A stretch of 64,000 nucleotides of DNA, taken from positions 124,001-188,000 of the forward strand of contig CANMRT010000003.1 in the NCBI GenBank assembly GCA_947500415.1, read 5' to 3'. Below the pieces are notes generated by a model, which was not told the DNA's origin, did no database searches, and saw only the letters and a list, made by a program, of their open reading frames with translations. Each line of letters opens with the position of its first letter. Within the stretch, counting starts at the first letter, position 1. This document shows, in pieces, positions 9,183 through 18,312 of the stretch. The position numbers and the translations under genes were made by a program. This DNA is from an uncultured Roseicyclus sp. GTDB lineage: Bacteria > Pseudomonadota > Alphaproteobacteria > Rhodobacterales > Rhodobacteraceae.

Positions 9183-9210
9183 AAAAAAAGGCGGCCCCAA
9201 AAGGGGCCGC
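9183..9210 (-). terminator. Strong Rho-independent terminator
   Basis: GCGGCCCC-AAAA-GGGGCCGC (9191-9210) is a perfect 8-bp GC stem with a four-base loop, followed on the minus strand by CTTTTTTT. It ends the transcript of the 32-residue peptide gene and separates it from the next three peptide genes. Confidence 0.85.
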
Positions 9211-9282
9211 AAGGAAAGGGAACAAAGGGATCGGTGCGGCAGGACAAGGGACAAAACCCGCCGCACCTACAGGTGTATCGCG

Positions 9283-9381
9283 TCAGATCACCCCGGCAGA
9301 GACGGGGGCAGAAAGCATGACCGTAAACATCACAAGGATCAGCAGAACGGCAGAACAGGCGATGGTATTCAGGGCGGTCAT
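9283..9381 (-). CDS. Very small exported or membrane peptide
   Basis: A 32-residue ORF (MTALNTIACSAVLLILVMFT, ending APVSAGVI) with a strong ribosome site (TAGGAG seven bases before the ATG) and a textbook terminator 73 bases downstream. It is almost entirely one hydrophobic helix. Its end, VSAGVI, matches the cleavage junction VDAGVL/VEAGVL of the two longer peptides nearby, so it looks like a relative that stops just after the signal sequence. Own transcription unit downstream of ppx. Function unknown. Confidence 0.6.
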   Translation of the reverse strand: MTALNTIACSAVLLILVMFTVMLSAPVSAGVI

Positions 9382-9446
9382 GGCAGGTCTCCTACGAAGT
9401 GGTCCTTCGCGATGACCCAAACCTAGGCCATCGCCTCAGGTCACTC

Positions 9447-9465
9447 TATTGCGGGAATCCCTACC
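9447..9465. promoter_or_regulatory. Shared 19-bp motif, copy 1
   Basis: TATTGCGGGAATCCCTACC (plus-strand reading) lies 66 bases before the start of the 32-residue peptide gene, immediately after the ppx stop. It contains the near-palindrome GGGAATCCC and agrees with the copy at 9147-9165 at 14 of 19 positions. Likely regulatory. Confidence 0.4.
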
Positions 9466-9471
9466 ACCCGC

Positions 9472-11013
9472 TTAACGCATACCCTTCACGATCGGCTCCA
9501 CGTCAATCGCCTGCGCCAGCGCCTTGAACCGCGCCTCGGTCACTTCACCAAACAGGCTGCGCCCTTCGTCAGAGGTCAGCGTCAGGATCAACTCACGCCG
9601 CTTCGGTCGTAGGCGCAGCCGTCCGTGATCGACCGGGCTTTCCAGCGCAAACATCGCCCCGAACCGCATGGCGCGGCCCAGTATCTCGGCCTCCTGCACC
9701 TTCTTGGCGGGCAAAAGGTCCAGCAGGTTCGCATCGAACCCCGTACCCGCCCGGTTCGATTTGTACCGGTGCAAAAGTGCGAGGCCCAGATAGATCCGCT
9801 CCCCATGGGTCAGACCGCCCAGATTGGCGCGGGTGGCATTGTCAAAGCAAACCTCGGCCCGGTAATCTGGATGCGCGCGCCAGCTGACGTCGTGCAGCAG
9901 ACAGGCCGCCCGGATCAGGCGTTTCTTGTCTGGCCGCGCGCCGGGGAAAAGCGGTTCCACAAACTTGTAAAGCGCACGGCCAAAGCCCGGTTGCCGCGCC
10001 GAAGACGCCTCCGCATGGCGCGCCGCTTCGATCAGCGGATCGCGACGGCGCAAAGCGTCCGACATCTGGTCATAAAGCAGGCCTTCACGGATCCCGTAGC
10101 TGGAGATCGCGACTTCTTTGGGCTTCAGCTGTCGCACCAATTCCTTCAGCACCAGTGCGGCCAGCGGCACCAACCGCATCCGCTCCACCGAATTGCCCGT
10201 CTCGGCCCGCAGCGCATCCACGTCAGAGGCGCCTATATGTTTGATCGTGTTCATGATCGCCTTGGGGGTCATCCGATATTCGTGCAGCACGCGCAGCGGA
10301 TAGTCGCGCCGGATCATGTCGACCCGCGCAATCGCCCGCCACGATCCACCCACCAGAAACAGGCGCTTGGGGCTTTCGGGGAACCCGTCAATCAACTCCG
10401 CAATGCGTTCGCGGATCAATGCGCGGATAGCCTTCTTGCCACCCTTGATCCCCATCAGTTTCAGCGGCCCAAGGCTCGACGTCCGCCGCTCTCCCACGAC
10501 GCCATCACCTTTCAGCACGGCCAATTCCATGGACGAGCCGCCAATGTCGCAGATCAGCCCCTGCGCGCCCGGCCAACCCAGAAGCACACCCTGCGCCGAA
10601 AGCCGCGCCTCTTCCTCGCCGTCAAGGATCTGGATCTCCAACCCAGCCTCGCGCAGCACATCAGCGCGGAACTCCGGCCCGTCTTCTGCATCTCGCACGG
10701 CGGCTGTGGCCACGGTCAGCATCGGATGCACCTGCATCGATTTCGCCAGAGCCGCAAAGCGTTTCAACGCCGCCAGCGCCCGCACGCGGCCTTCCGCATT
10801 CAAGCGGCCGGTTTCGGCGAAACCTGCGCCCAACCCACAAAGGATCTTCTCGTTGAAATAATAAGCGGGCGAACGCGCCGCACCGTCAAAGACAACAAAC
10901 CGGACAGAGTTCGACCCGATGTCGATCACCCCGACCCGCGCCAGCGACCGCGCTTCGGGGCCGTCGAACAGGGGCACCCCGAACGGGCCCCAATCGGGGT
11001 GGGCATCGTCCAT
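9472..11013 (-). CDS. ppx: Exopolyphosphatase / GppA-type phosphatase
   Basis: Ppx removes terminal phosphates from polyphosphate and related enzymes hydrolyse pppGpp; sequence alone does not separate the two activities. The 513-residue protein has the ASKHA-fold phosphate-binding motifs GVIDIGSNSVRFV (residues 28-40) and LICDIGGSSMELAVL (~155), and a C-terminal HD-like helical domain with 'RAACLLHDVSWRAHPDYR'. It follows ppk on the same strand with a 61-base gap, a common arrangement that pairs synthesis and breakdown of polyphosphate. Confidence 0.93.
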   Translation of the reverse strand: MDDAHPDWGPFGVPLFDGPEARSLARVGVIDIGSNSVRFVVFDGAARSPAYYFNEKILCGLGAGFAETGRLNAEGRVRALAALKRFAALAKSMQVHPMLTVATAAVRDAEDGPEFRADVLREAGLEIQILDGEEEARLSAQGVLLGWPGAQGLICDIGGSSMELAVLKGDGVVGERRTSSLGPLKLMGIKGGKKAIRALIRERIAELIDGFPESPKRLFLVGGSWRAIARVDMIRRDYPLRVLHEYRMTPKAIMNTIKHIGASDVDALRAETGNSVERMRLVPLAALVLKELVRQLKPKEVAISSYGIREGLLYDQMSDALRRRDPLIEAARHAEASSARQPGFGRALYKFVEPLFPGARPDKKRLIRAACLLHDVSWRAHPDYRAEVCFDNATRANLGGLTHGERIYLGLALLHRYKSNRAGTGFDANLLDLLPAKKVQEAEILGRAMRFGAMFALESPVDHGRLRLRPKRRELILTLTSDEGRSLFGEVTEARFKALAQAIDVEPIVKGMR

Positions 11014-11074
11014 GATCGCGTCTCCCCCTCAGGCCCGGATGCACAAGATGTGTGACACGCCCGCGCGTCCCCGG

Positions 11075-13249
11075 TCAATCATCGCCGTGGGTTAGCTCCG
11101 GCACATCCTTGGCCCCCGCAGAGCCACGTCCCGAAAGTGATGGATTTTCCATGAAAAAGCGGTGGCAGGAGAAGGGGTTTTCGATCTGGCTGAGGTCAGG
11201 CCGCTCAAACGACCCATCCCCGCGCAGCACCCAGCTTTGCGCCACATCCGCCAAGTTCGCAGCCATGATCTGCCCGACGATCTGCGCCTTCACGGTGGCG
11301 TTCTTACATTCCACCAGCGTTTCCACCCGACGGTTGAGGTTACGCCCCATCCAGTCGGCAGACGAGATGTAAACCCGTGCCTTTTTGGAAGGTAGCCCGT
11401 GCCCGTTTCCGAAACAGACGATGCGCGAATGCTCCAGGAACCGGCCCACGACGGATTTCACGCGGATGTTCTCAGACAGCCCCTTCACCCCAGGCCGCAG
11501 ACCACAAATACCGCGGATCACGAGGTCAATCTGCACGCCCTTCTGGCTCGCCTCATAAAGCGCATCGATCACATCGGGCTCGATCAGCGAATTCATCTTG
11601 GCCCAGATCATCGCGGGCTTGCCCGCCTGCGCGTGTTCCGCCTCCGCATCGATACCGTCGATCAGAGTCTTCTTCATGGCAATGGGTGAGATGGAGAGGT
11701 TCTCCAACCCCGCAGGCTCCGCATATCCGCCGATATAGTTGAACACTTTGGTGGCATCGCGCCCAAGCGCCGCGTCGCAGGTGAAAAGGCTTAGGTCGGT
11801 GTAAATCCGCGCTGTAATGGGGTGGTAGTTGCCAGTCCCGTAATGGGTATAGGTGACCAGCTTATCGCCCTCACGCCGCACCACGGTACTGATCTTGGCG
11901 TGGGTTTTGTAGTTGATGAACCCGTAGACGACATGGGCGCCGGAGCGTTCCAGCTTACGGCTCTGCCGAATATTCGCGGCCTCGTCAAACCGCGCCTTCA
12001 ACTCAACCAACGCAGTCACGGATTTCCCGTTCTCAGCCGCCTCGCACAAAGCCTCCACAATCGGGCTTTCGTTCGACGTCCGGTAAAGCGTCTGCTTGAT
12101 CGCCACCACGTTCGGATCCCGCGCGGCCTGGGCCAGGAAGCGAATAACCATATCGAAGGTCTCGTAGGGGTGGTGCAGCAGCATGTCCTTGGATTGGATC
12201 GCCGCGAACATATCCCCGTCATGGTCCTGCACCCGTTCCGGTACGCGCGGCGTGAAGCTGCGCCATAGAAGTTCGGGGCGCACGTCGGTCACCAATTGCT
12301 TGAGCGAGACGAGGCCGATCATCCCCTCAACCTCAACCACTTCATCCCCGCTCACATGCAATTCGTCGAGGATTTCGGTAGCCAGTTTACCGGGCGCATT
12401 GGCGCTGATCTGCAGGCGCACAACCTCGCCTCTGCGTCGGCGTTTCAGAGCGGTCTCAAACTCTCGCACGAGGTCTTCGGCCTCTTCCTCAACTTCCAGG
12501 TCGCTGTCTCGCAGCACGCGGAAAAGACACGTGCCCGAGACCTTGTAGCCCGGGAAAAGCGCCCCGATGTTCAGCAGCAATAGCTCTTCCAGCGGCAGAT
12601 ACCGCGCCTTGCCCTCTTCCGCGTCGAGCGACAGGAAGCGGTCGATCTGGGCCGGGATAGGCAGAAGCGCCTGCAACACGCGCCCATCCCGTTCGCGGTT
12701 CATCTGCAGGGCCAGCGCGATGCCTTCGTTGGGGATGAACGGGAAGGGATGCGCCGGGTCAATGGCCAGCGGTGATAGAACCGGAAAGACCTGCTCCAAG
12801 AAGATATCCGCCAGCTGCGCCTTGTCTGCCTTGGTCAGCTCATCGCGGGTGACGACGGTGATCCCCTCAGCCTCCAACTCCGCGCGCAGGCCGGTCCAGA
12901 CCTCTTGCTGGCGGATCATTAGCGCACGGGCATCGGCGTTGATGAGTTTGAGCTGTTCAGCCGGTGTGCGCCCGTCGGCGGCGGGCGTCAGGTTTCCTTC
13001 CTGCGCCAACTCGCGCAGGCCCGCGACGCGGACGGTGTAGAATTCATCCAAATTACCGGCGGAGATCGAGACAAACCGTACCCGCTCCAACAGTGGCACG
13101 CGTGGGTTCGCAGCCTCTTCCAGCACGCGCCAGTTGAAGGCCAGCCAGCTGAGCTCGCGGTTGAAGAACCGCTTGGGGCCGTCGACCTCGTCCTCTGGCA
13201 AATCCAGCGGGGCGCAGAGGGGGGCGTTCAGGAAATCGGCGAAACTCAT
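11075..13249 (-). CDS. ppk: Polyphosphate kinase 1
   Basis: Transfers the gamma phosphate of ATP reversibly to polyphosphate. The 724-residue length is typical for PPK1. Visible parts are the N-terminal helical domain (FFNRELSWLAFNWRVLEEA), the head domain, and two phospholipase-D-like catalytic domains with 'AIKQTLYRTSNESPIVEAL', the autophosphorylated histidine in NYKTHAKI (His450), and 'DLVIRGICGLRPG'. It lies 30 bases after hdaA in a run perM-hdaA-ppk-ppx on the minus strand. Confidence 0.96.
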   Translation of the reverse strand: MSFADFLNAPLCAPLDLPEDEVDGPKRFFNRELSWLAFNWRVLEEAANPRVPLLERVRFVSISAGNLDEFYTVRVAGLRELAQEGNLTPAADGRTPAEQLKLINADARALMIRQQEVWTGLRAELEAEGITVVTRDELTKADKAQLADIFLEQVFPVLSPLAIDPAHPFPFIPNEGIALALQMNRERDGRVLQALLPIPAQIDRFLSLDAEEGKARYLPLEELLLLNIGALFPGYKVSGTCLFRVLRDSDLEVEEEAEDLVREFETALKRRRRGEVVRLQISANAPGKLATEILDELHVSGDEVVEVEGMIGLVSLKQLVTDVRPELLWRSFTPRVPERVQDHDGDMFAAIQSKDMLLHHPYETFDMVIRFLAQAARDPNVVAIKQTLYRTSNESPIVEALCEAAENGKSVTALVELKARFDEAANIRQSRKLERSGAHVVYGFINYKTHAKISTVVRREGDKLVTYTHYGTGNYHPITARIYTDLSLFTCDAALGRDATKVFNYIGGYAEPAGLENLSISPIAMKKTLIDGIDAEAEHAQAGKPAMIWAKMNSLIEPDVIDALYEASQKGVQIDLVIRGICGLRPGVKGLSENIRVKSVVGRFLEHSRIVCFGNGHGLPSKKARVYISSADWMGRNLNRRVETLVECKNATVKAQIVGQIMAANLADVAQSWVLRGDGSFERPDLSQIENPFSCHRFFMENPSLSGRGSAGAKDVPELTHGDD

Positions 13250-13279
13250 GGGGCTCCGATCTAGCGGCGGTTTGTGGCG

Positions 13280-13957
13280 TCAGGATGACGGATCAGCGGG
13301 CAACTCGGCAAGGGCCGCGCGGATATGGGCCATGTTGACGGGCTTCTTCTCGCTCAGCGCAAACGCGTCGGCCTGGGTGATGAGCGCCGCCACAGCAGCA
13401 AAGTCGCGCGGCATCCGGGCAGTGATATGGCTGAGCATGTTGGGCGTCAGCGTCATGTTGCGATCAGCGGCCTGTTTCACAAGGACCATCATCAAAAGCT
13501 GATCGTCCGGCGGGTCGATATAGGCCAACCCCGCCTGCGCCATACGACTGGCGAGGTCAGGCAATTTCAGGCCCCAGCGCGACGGCGCACTGCGCGCGAT
13601 CAACAATAGCGGCACGCCTTCGGCTACGGCGGCGTTATGCAGGTGAAACAATCGCTCCTCGGCCGCGGCATGCCCTGCGACCTCCTCGCAACGATCGAGC
13701 ACCAGGGCGGGGGGCAGGTTTGTCAGGTCGAATGTGTCGGTCGCTCCGGCGATCACGGCATCGGTCTGCGCCGCCCAGACATGGGCGAGGTGCGTTTTCC
13801 CCGCGCCGGCACTGCCCGTCAGAACCAGTTTGCCATGGGACCAGTCACGCCATCCGTCGATCAGCGCCACGGCGGCGGCATTGGCAGACGAGACAAAGAA
13901 ATCGTCACGCCCCATCGCCGGGCGCGGGGGCAGGTCGAAGGTCAATTGCCGGGGCAT
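13280..13957 (-). CDS. hdaA: DnaA-related regulatory inactivator HdaA
   Basis: An Hda-type AAA+ protein of 225 residues. Hda bound to the DNA-loaded sliding clamp stimulates ATP hydrolysis by DnaA and prevents re-initiation. The N-terminus RQLTFDLP (residues 3-10) fits a clamp-binding motif. The P-loop is GSAGAGKTHLAH (48-59), and there is no DNA-binding domain IV, which distinguishes it from DnaA. The start codon overlaps the perM stop by one base (TGATG), so the two are coupled. Confidence 0.88.
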   Translation of the reverse strand: MPRQLTFDLPPRPAMGRDDFFVSSANAAAVALIDGWRDWSHGKLVLTGSAGAGKTHLAHVWAAQTDAVIAGATDTFDLTNLPPALVLDRCEEVAGHAAAEERLFHLHNAAVAEGVPLLLIARSAPSRWGLKLPDLASRMAQAGLAYIDPPDDQLLMMVLVKQAADRNMTLTPNMLSHITARMPRDFAAVAALITQADAFALSEKKPVNMAHIRAALAELPADPSS

Positions 13958-15048
13958 CAGGCTTCGTCGCTGTCCTGTTGCGCGTCTTGTGCCTCAACCC
14001 CGCGGTAGAGCATCCCCTGTTGGTAACGCTCAATGAAATAGCGCACCAGAACGCCAATCGCGGCGGCAACAGGCACACCAACCAGCAGGCCCACAAAACC
14101 GAAGAGCGCCCCGAAAGCCGACAACGAGAACAACAACCAAACCGGGTGCAGCCCGACGGAAGAGCCCACCAGTTTGGGCGTCAGCACATTTCCTTCGATC
14201 ATCTGCCCGATCTGGAAAATCGCGGCGACCACAATGATCATCCACCAATTGTCCGCCCCCCAGAATTGGAACAGCGCAAGGCCCACGGCCAGCAGCCCGC
14301 CGACAAGCGCACCGACATAAGGGATAAACGTCAAAAGCCCCGCGACCAGCCCGACCACAAGCCCGAATTGCAGGCCCACGATCATCAGGGCGATGGCATA
14401 GAAGGCACCAAGGATCAGACAGACGGTGCCTTGCCCCCGTATGAAGCTGGCAAGTGTACAGTCAATACGGTGGGCCAATTCGCGGATCACGGGCGCATGG
14501 TCACGCGGCAACAACTCATCAATGCGGGCGACCATCCGGTCCCAATCCAGCAGCATGTAGAAGGCCACCACGGGCACAACCACAACGAAGACGATCAGGT
14601 TGATGACGCTGGCTGCAGAGTTCAGGGCCGTCTGCAACAGCTCTCCACCGCGCGATTGAATTGTGGTGCCAATGTTCGACAGCGCCTCCATCGCGGGGGA
14701 GCCTTCGGCGATCAGGCCGGGAAAGCGGGCCTCAAGGAAGGCCTGGAAATTCGCAAGGATACTAGGCGCGGCTTCGATCAAACCGCGCGTCTGGTCCTCG
14801 ATGATCGACACGCCAATGATGATGGCCGGGATGATCGTGACCAAAATAACCAAGAAGATCAGGGCTGTGGCGAGCGTCCGCGACAGGCCCCAGCGCTCCA
14901 TCCGGTCGGCCACTGGGTCGAGGAAATAGGCAATCGCGCCGCCGACCAGAAACGGCATGATCACATCGCCAAGCACGTAAAGGACGGCAAGGAAAATCAG
15001 GGCGGCAATGCCCCAGTAGATCAATTGTTGCCGAACGGGCAGGGCCAT
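13957..15048 (-). CDS. AI-2E family (PerM) membrane transporter
   Basis: A 363-residue inner-membrane protein with about seven to eight hydrophobic helices in the usual AI-2E/PerM order: two near the N-terminus (LIYWGIAALIFLAVLYVLGD; FLVGGAIAYFL), one at ~65-90, a soluble segment with 'SRGGELLQTALNSAASVI', then a C-terminal bundle containing GLVVGLVAGLLTFIPYVGAL (~240). Members export small molecules or act in Na+/H+ exchange; the substrate cannot be told here. Gene order perM-hdaA is common in alphaproteobacteria. Confidence 0.85.
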   Translation of the reverse strand: MALPVRQQLIYWGIAALIFLAVLYVLGDVIMPFLVGGAIAYFLDPVADRMERWGLSRTLATALIFLVILVTIIPAIIIGVSIIEDQTRGLIEAAPSILANFQAFLEARFPGLIAEGSPAMEALSNIGTTIQSRGGELLQTALNSAASVINLIVFVVVVPVVAFYMLLDWDRMVARIDELLPRDHAPVIRELAHRIDCTLASFIRGQGTVCLILGAFYAIALMIVGLQFGLVVGLVAGLLTFIPYVGALVGGLLAVGLALFQFWGADNWWMIIVVAAIFQIGQMIEGNVLTPKLVGSSVGLHPVWLLFSLSAFGALFGFVGLLVGVPVAAAIGVLVRYFIERYQQGMLYRGVEAQDAQQDSDEA

Positions 15049-15124
15049 GGTCGACGCCTTTGTTGTTGCCCGTCTTAGATGCGCTACAGGGCCAAAGGGT
15101 GCAAGGGGGGCGCTGTCCCCGCGC

Positions 15125-15142
15125 GCGGTCCTGAAGGACCGC
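15125..15142. terminator. Hairpin between hydrolase and perM
   Basis: GCGGTCC-TGAA-GGACCGC is a perfect 7-bp stem with a four-base loop, 42 bases after the stop of the upstream minus-strand hydrolase gene. There is no T-tract, so it is a possible weak or Rho-assisted terminator only. Confidence 0.3.
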
Positions 15143-15183
15143 AGGCTCGCCCGGAGTTGTATCAGCCAAGATGAAGAAGCGCT

Positions 15184-15945
15184 TCAGAGCGAGGTGATAA
15201 AGCGGCGGATCTTGTTGGCCGTGGCCTGCGCATGGGTAATCGGCGCCATGTGGGAGGCGTCAGGGATCGTGGCGCGTTGGGCCACGGGCAGGTCGTGGTC
15301 CAGGCGCGCGTTGATCTCGGCGATGACTGGCGGGGATTGGGACCCTTCAAGGATCAGGGTTGGGATCTGCAGATTGGAAAGACGGGGCAGCAGGTTAGTG
15401 CAGTCTTCGACCAGGGCAGGCTCCGTCGCTTCGGGGATCCAGATGCGGTCGGTGATGTAGGTCTGCTGTGCGGATGGAAGCGCGTCGAAAGTCTCCGTCC
15501 CCCACAGATCAAGGAAGATGCGGGCCGCTTGGGCAGGATCGCTTATCGCTGTCGCATCTGACAGTGGGGCAAACGCGGCGTCATGGGCGCCGCGGCCCGG
15601 GCCATCCGCAGCGCAGAACAGCACCGGCTCGATGAGGGTCAGGCTGCGCAAACGCTCGGGGTGGTCGAGGGCCAGACGCAGCGCGACGGTTGCACCGAAG
15701 CTGTGGCCAATAAGATGGCAAGGCCTGTCCGGAAGATGCGTGGCTGCGGCCTCGGTCGCCTGATTGTGGAAGTCTCGCGTTCGGTCGGGTGCAGGACCTT
15801 CGCCATGGGCCAAAAGGTCCGGCGCAATCATCGACAAAAGATCGCCCAGATGCCGCGCCATGCCGGCCCAGGCCCCGCCATGGGCCAACGTGCAATGGAG
15901 CATGAGGGCAGACTCCGCCCCCTGCCCCCAGTGCCTGACACTCAA
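15184..15945 (-). CDS. Alpha/beta-fold hydrolase
   Basis: A 253-residue cytoplasmic hydrolase. The oxyanion/HGG-like region is LHCTLAHGGAWAGM (residues 16-29), the nucleophile elbow is GHSFGA (Ser ~103), and a late DASHMAPITH supplies the catalytic His. The acid is probably in PTLILEGSQSP. Substrate unknown. Its ATG overlaps the stop of the preceding isomerase gene by four bases (ATGA), indicating coupled expression. Confidence 0.85.
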   Translation of the reverse strand: MSVRHWGQGAESALMLHCTLAHGGAWAGMARHLGDLLSMIAPDLLAHGEGPAPDRTRDFHNQATEAAATHLPDRPCHLIGHSFGATVALRLALDHPERLRSLTLIEPVLFCAADGPGRGAHDAAFAPLSDATAISDPAQAARIFLDLWGTETFDALPSAQQTYITDRIWIPEATEPALVEDCTNLLPRLSNLQIPTLILEGSQSPPVIAEINARLDHDLPVAQRATIPDASHMAPITHAQATANKIRRFITSL

Positions 15946-16541
15946 AATTTGCCGGACAGAAACATATCCAGATCTTCGATCCGGTCCTGACCCCAGAAAT
16001 GCTCGGTCCCGTCCACAACGTAAAAGGGTGCACCAAAGACGCCGCCATTGACCGCATCTTCCAGATTGCGGGCGTATTCCTCGGCCCCGGCGAGCATTCC
16101 GCTGTCGGCAAGTGCGGCGTCAAAGCCCGCCTCCTCCAATGCGGCTCGGATCGCATCGTCTTCGGCGATGTTTTCCTCATCCGCCCAACAGCGGCGCGTC
16201 AGGCTGAAGGTCAATTGCCCCAGATCACCGCCGCCCGCCTTTTGCGCCGCGATCAGCGCATAGGAAGAGGGCGCAGGGTTGGCGGGCCAAAACGCGGGCT
16301 TCAGGTTGATCGGCAAACCCGCCTTGACCGCATTCCGCCGCAACTCCTGCAAACGGTAGGCTTGGCGACTCTCATGGCGCTGGCCGGGCGGGATGCCACC
16401 AGTGCGGCCGAACAGGCCCATGATATCCAACGGCTTGTAGGTGATCGTCGCGCCATGTTTGGCCGCAACCTCCTCCATCCGCAGTCCGGCGAGGTAGGTG
16501 TTAGGTGAAATCGTCGCGAGGTAATAGTCGATATGTGCCAT
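15942..16541 (-). CDS. 2-hydroxychromene-2-carboxylate isomerase family protein
   Basis: A 199-residue DsbA/kappa-GST-fold protein. The N-terminus HIDYYLATISPNTYLAG carries the family Ser-Pro turn in place of a CxxC, and the cis-Pro region is VFGAPFYVVDG. Family members isomerise 2-hydroxychromene-2-carboxylate with glutathione in naphthalene degradation, but many homologues lie outside such pathways and act on unknown substrates; no other aromatic degradation gene is present here. Coupled to a downstream alpha/beta hydrolase. Confidence 0.85.
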   Translation of the reverse strand: MAHIDYYLATISPNTYLAGLRMEEVAAKHGATITYKPLDIMGLFGRTGGIPPGQRHESRQAYRLQELRRNAVKAGLPINLKPAFWPANPAPSSYALIAAQKAGGGDLGQLTFSLTRRCWADEENIAEDDAIRAALEEAGFDAALADSGMLAGAEEYARNLEDAVNGGVFGAPFYVVDGTEHFWGQDRIEDLDMFLSGKF

Positions 16542-16655
16542 GATGCGCCCCCTTTTGGCTTGGCGGATAAGTGGAGCGGGTGTTAGGGGGTGTCAACTGT
16601 AGACGGGGTGGTCACGTGGGGACGGGCCGAGACCCCGGCCAGAGGGGACAGATCA

Positions 16656-17684
16656 ATGGCTGCACAAGACCCGAAACTCATTTCCGGCAATGCAAACAAG
16701 AGCTTGGCCGATGCCATCGGCAAACGGATGTCGATGCATCGGGGGATGCAAGTGGGCCTTGTCGACGCCAGGGTCGAGCGATTCAACGACGGTGAAATTT
16801 TTGTCGAGGTGTTCGAGAATGTCCGTGGCGAGGATATGTTCATCATCCAGCCGACATCGAAGCCTGCCAACGACAACCTAATGGAGCTTTTGGTGATGGC
16901 CGATGCGCTGCGCCGGTCCTCCGCCGCGCGGATCACCGCCGTGATCCCCTACTTCGGCTATGCCCGTCAGGATCGCCGCACCAAGGCGCGCACGCCGATC
17001 ACGGCGAAGCTTGTCGCCAACATGATCGCATCCGGTGGCATCGAACGGGTTCTGACGATGGACCTGCACGCGGCCCAGATACAGGGCTTCTTCGATATGC
17101 CCGTCGATAACCTTTACGCGTCCCCGATCTTCGCGCTCGACATCCTCCACCAGTTTGGCGGCGACATGTCCGACGTCATGGTCGTCTCCCCCGACGTGGG
17201 CGGCGTGGCCCGCGCGCGGGAACTTGCGACGCGGATCGGCGCGCCACTCTCAATCGTGGACAAACGGCGCGAGAAGGCCGGCGAAGTCGCGGGCATGACC
17301 GTGATTGGCGATGTCTCCGGCAAGAAATGCGTGATTGTGGATGACATCGTCGACACTGCCGGCACGCTCTGCAAAGCCGCCGAAGTCCTGACTGAAGCGG
17401 GCGCGACCGAGGTTCACTCCTACATCACGCACGGTGTCATGTCGGGTCCAGCAGTTGAGCGCGTCGAGAATTCAGTCATGAAATCGCTGGTCATCACCGA
17501 CACGATTGAGGCCACCGAAGCCGTCAACAACTGCCCCAACATACGCGTCGTGCCCACCGCACCCATGTTCGCGCAATCGATCCTGAACATCTGGAACGGC
17601 ACCTCGGTCTCATCACTCTTCGACACTGCCTCTCTCGTGCCGATCTACGAAGGGCTCTACCCCAAGGGCATGTGGGGGCGCTAA
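16656..17684 (+). CDS. prs: Ribose-phosphate pyrophosphokinase
   Basis: Makes PRPP from ribose 5-phosphate and ATP for nucleotide, histidine and tryptophan synthesis. The 342-residue product has the N-terminal PRPP synthetase domain ('[16 protein letters not shown]'), the ATP loop region [14 protein letters not shown], the [17 protein letters not shown] loop, and the PRPP-binding motif [16 protein letters not shown]. The frame opens at 16590, but ATG 16656 with GAGGGGACAG upstream gives the family N-terminus. The last four bases overlap the end of a convergent membrane-protein gene. Confidence 0.96.
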   Translation: MAAQDPKLISGNANKSLADAIGKRMSMHRGMQVGLVDARVERFNDGEIFVEVFENVRGEDMFIIQPTSKPANDNLMELLVMADALRRSSAARITAVIPYFGYARQDRRTKARTPITAKLVANMIASGGIERVLTMDLHAAQIQGFFDMPVDNLYASPIFALDILHQFGGDMSDVMVVSPDVGGVARARELATRIGAPLSIVDKRREKAGEVAGMTVIGDVSGKKCVIVDDIVDTAGTLCKAAEVLTEAGATEVHSYITHGVMSGPAVERVENSVMKSLVITDTIEATEAVNNCPNIRVVPTAPMFAQSILNIWNGTSVSSLFDTASLVPIYEGLYPKGMWGR

Positions 17685-18280
17685 GCGCTCCGCCACAGGG
17701 TAACGATTGTTAGAAAGATCGCCTGCCATCCGCAGAAGAGCGGCAGTAACCACGGTACGTCCAACGCGCCGTCTGACCCAGCGCCATACAACGCCCCTGC
17801 TACAGCGACCGCCCAGAGCGTCGGCCCTGCAACAAGGCAGGCCAAAAGGTTCGGCTTCCGCGCATAGGGACGGACGGATACAATGGCGCCGCCAAGGATA
17901 AGTGCACCCACGGGGCTAGCGGCGAGATAGGGGAAGACGTAACTCGCGGTTCCATCCGGCGAATTGTCGAACGTAAGGATCGACACATAGAACGCCGCAC
18001 TCATGCCGATGATGGAGGCATAGAGCCAAAGCGCCGCCGCAAAGAGCTTCAGGCCAAGACGCACCATTCCGAACACCGCGCCCATCAGACCAAATACCAA
18101 CCCTGCGGTCAGTCCCAGGATCGAAAGCAGCCCGACCAGCGAGTCCTGCAAGAAGCTAATCTCTTCAAGGATTTGCGCCCCCGGCTCCACCGCGAAGGCC
18201 GAAATCACACCGGAAACCAACCCAACCAAAACCGCCGGGCCCGCCTTTCTCATCCAGTTATTCGATATGTCGCTGGTCAT
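17681..18280 (-). CDS. Uncharacterised membrane protein under a palindromic operator
   Basis: A 199-residue protein of no recognised family with about six hydrophobic segments ([108 protein letters not shown]). An upstream in-frame TTG at 18289 lies next to the ribosome site, so ATG 18280, ten bases after GGGAGG, was chosen. Two tandem 13-bp palindromes 33-62 bases upstream suggest repression by a TetR-type regulator, none of which is encoded nearby. Confidence 0.7.
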   Translation of the reverse strand: MTSDISNNWMRKAGPAVLVGLVSGVISAFAVEPGAQILEEISFLQDSLVGLLSILGLTAGLVFGLMGAVFGMVRLGLKLFAAALWLYASIIGMSAAFYVSILTFDNSPDGTASYVFPYLAASPVGALILGGAIVSVRPYARKPNLLACLVAGPTLWAVAVAGALYGAGSDGALDVPWLLPLFCGWQAIFLTIVTLWRSA

Positions 18281-18312
18281 GCTCGCCAATCCTCCCGAAC
18301 GTGATTCGAGAT

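Noticed and set aside
9625-11055. 476-codon plus-strand frame opposite ppx
   Set aside because: Antisense of ppx; Arg/His/Gln-rich with no domain.
13720-15078. 452-codon plus-strand frame opposite perM/hdaA
   Set aside because: Antisense of a membrane protein; highly charged shadow reading.
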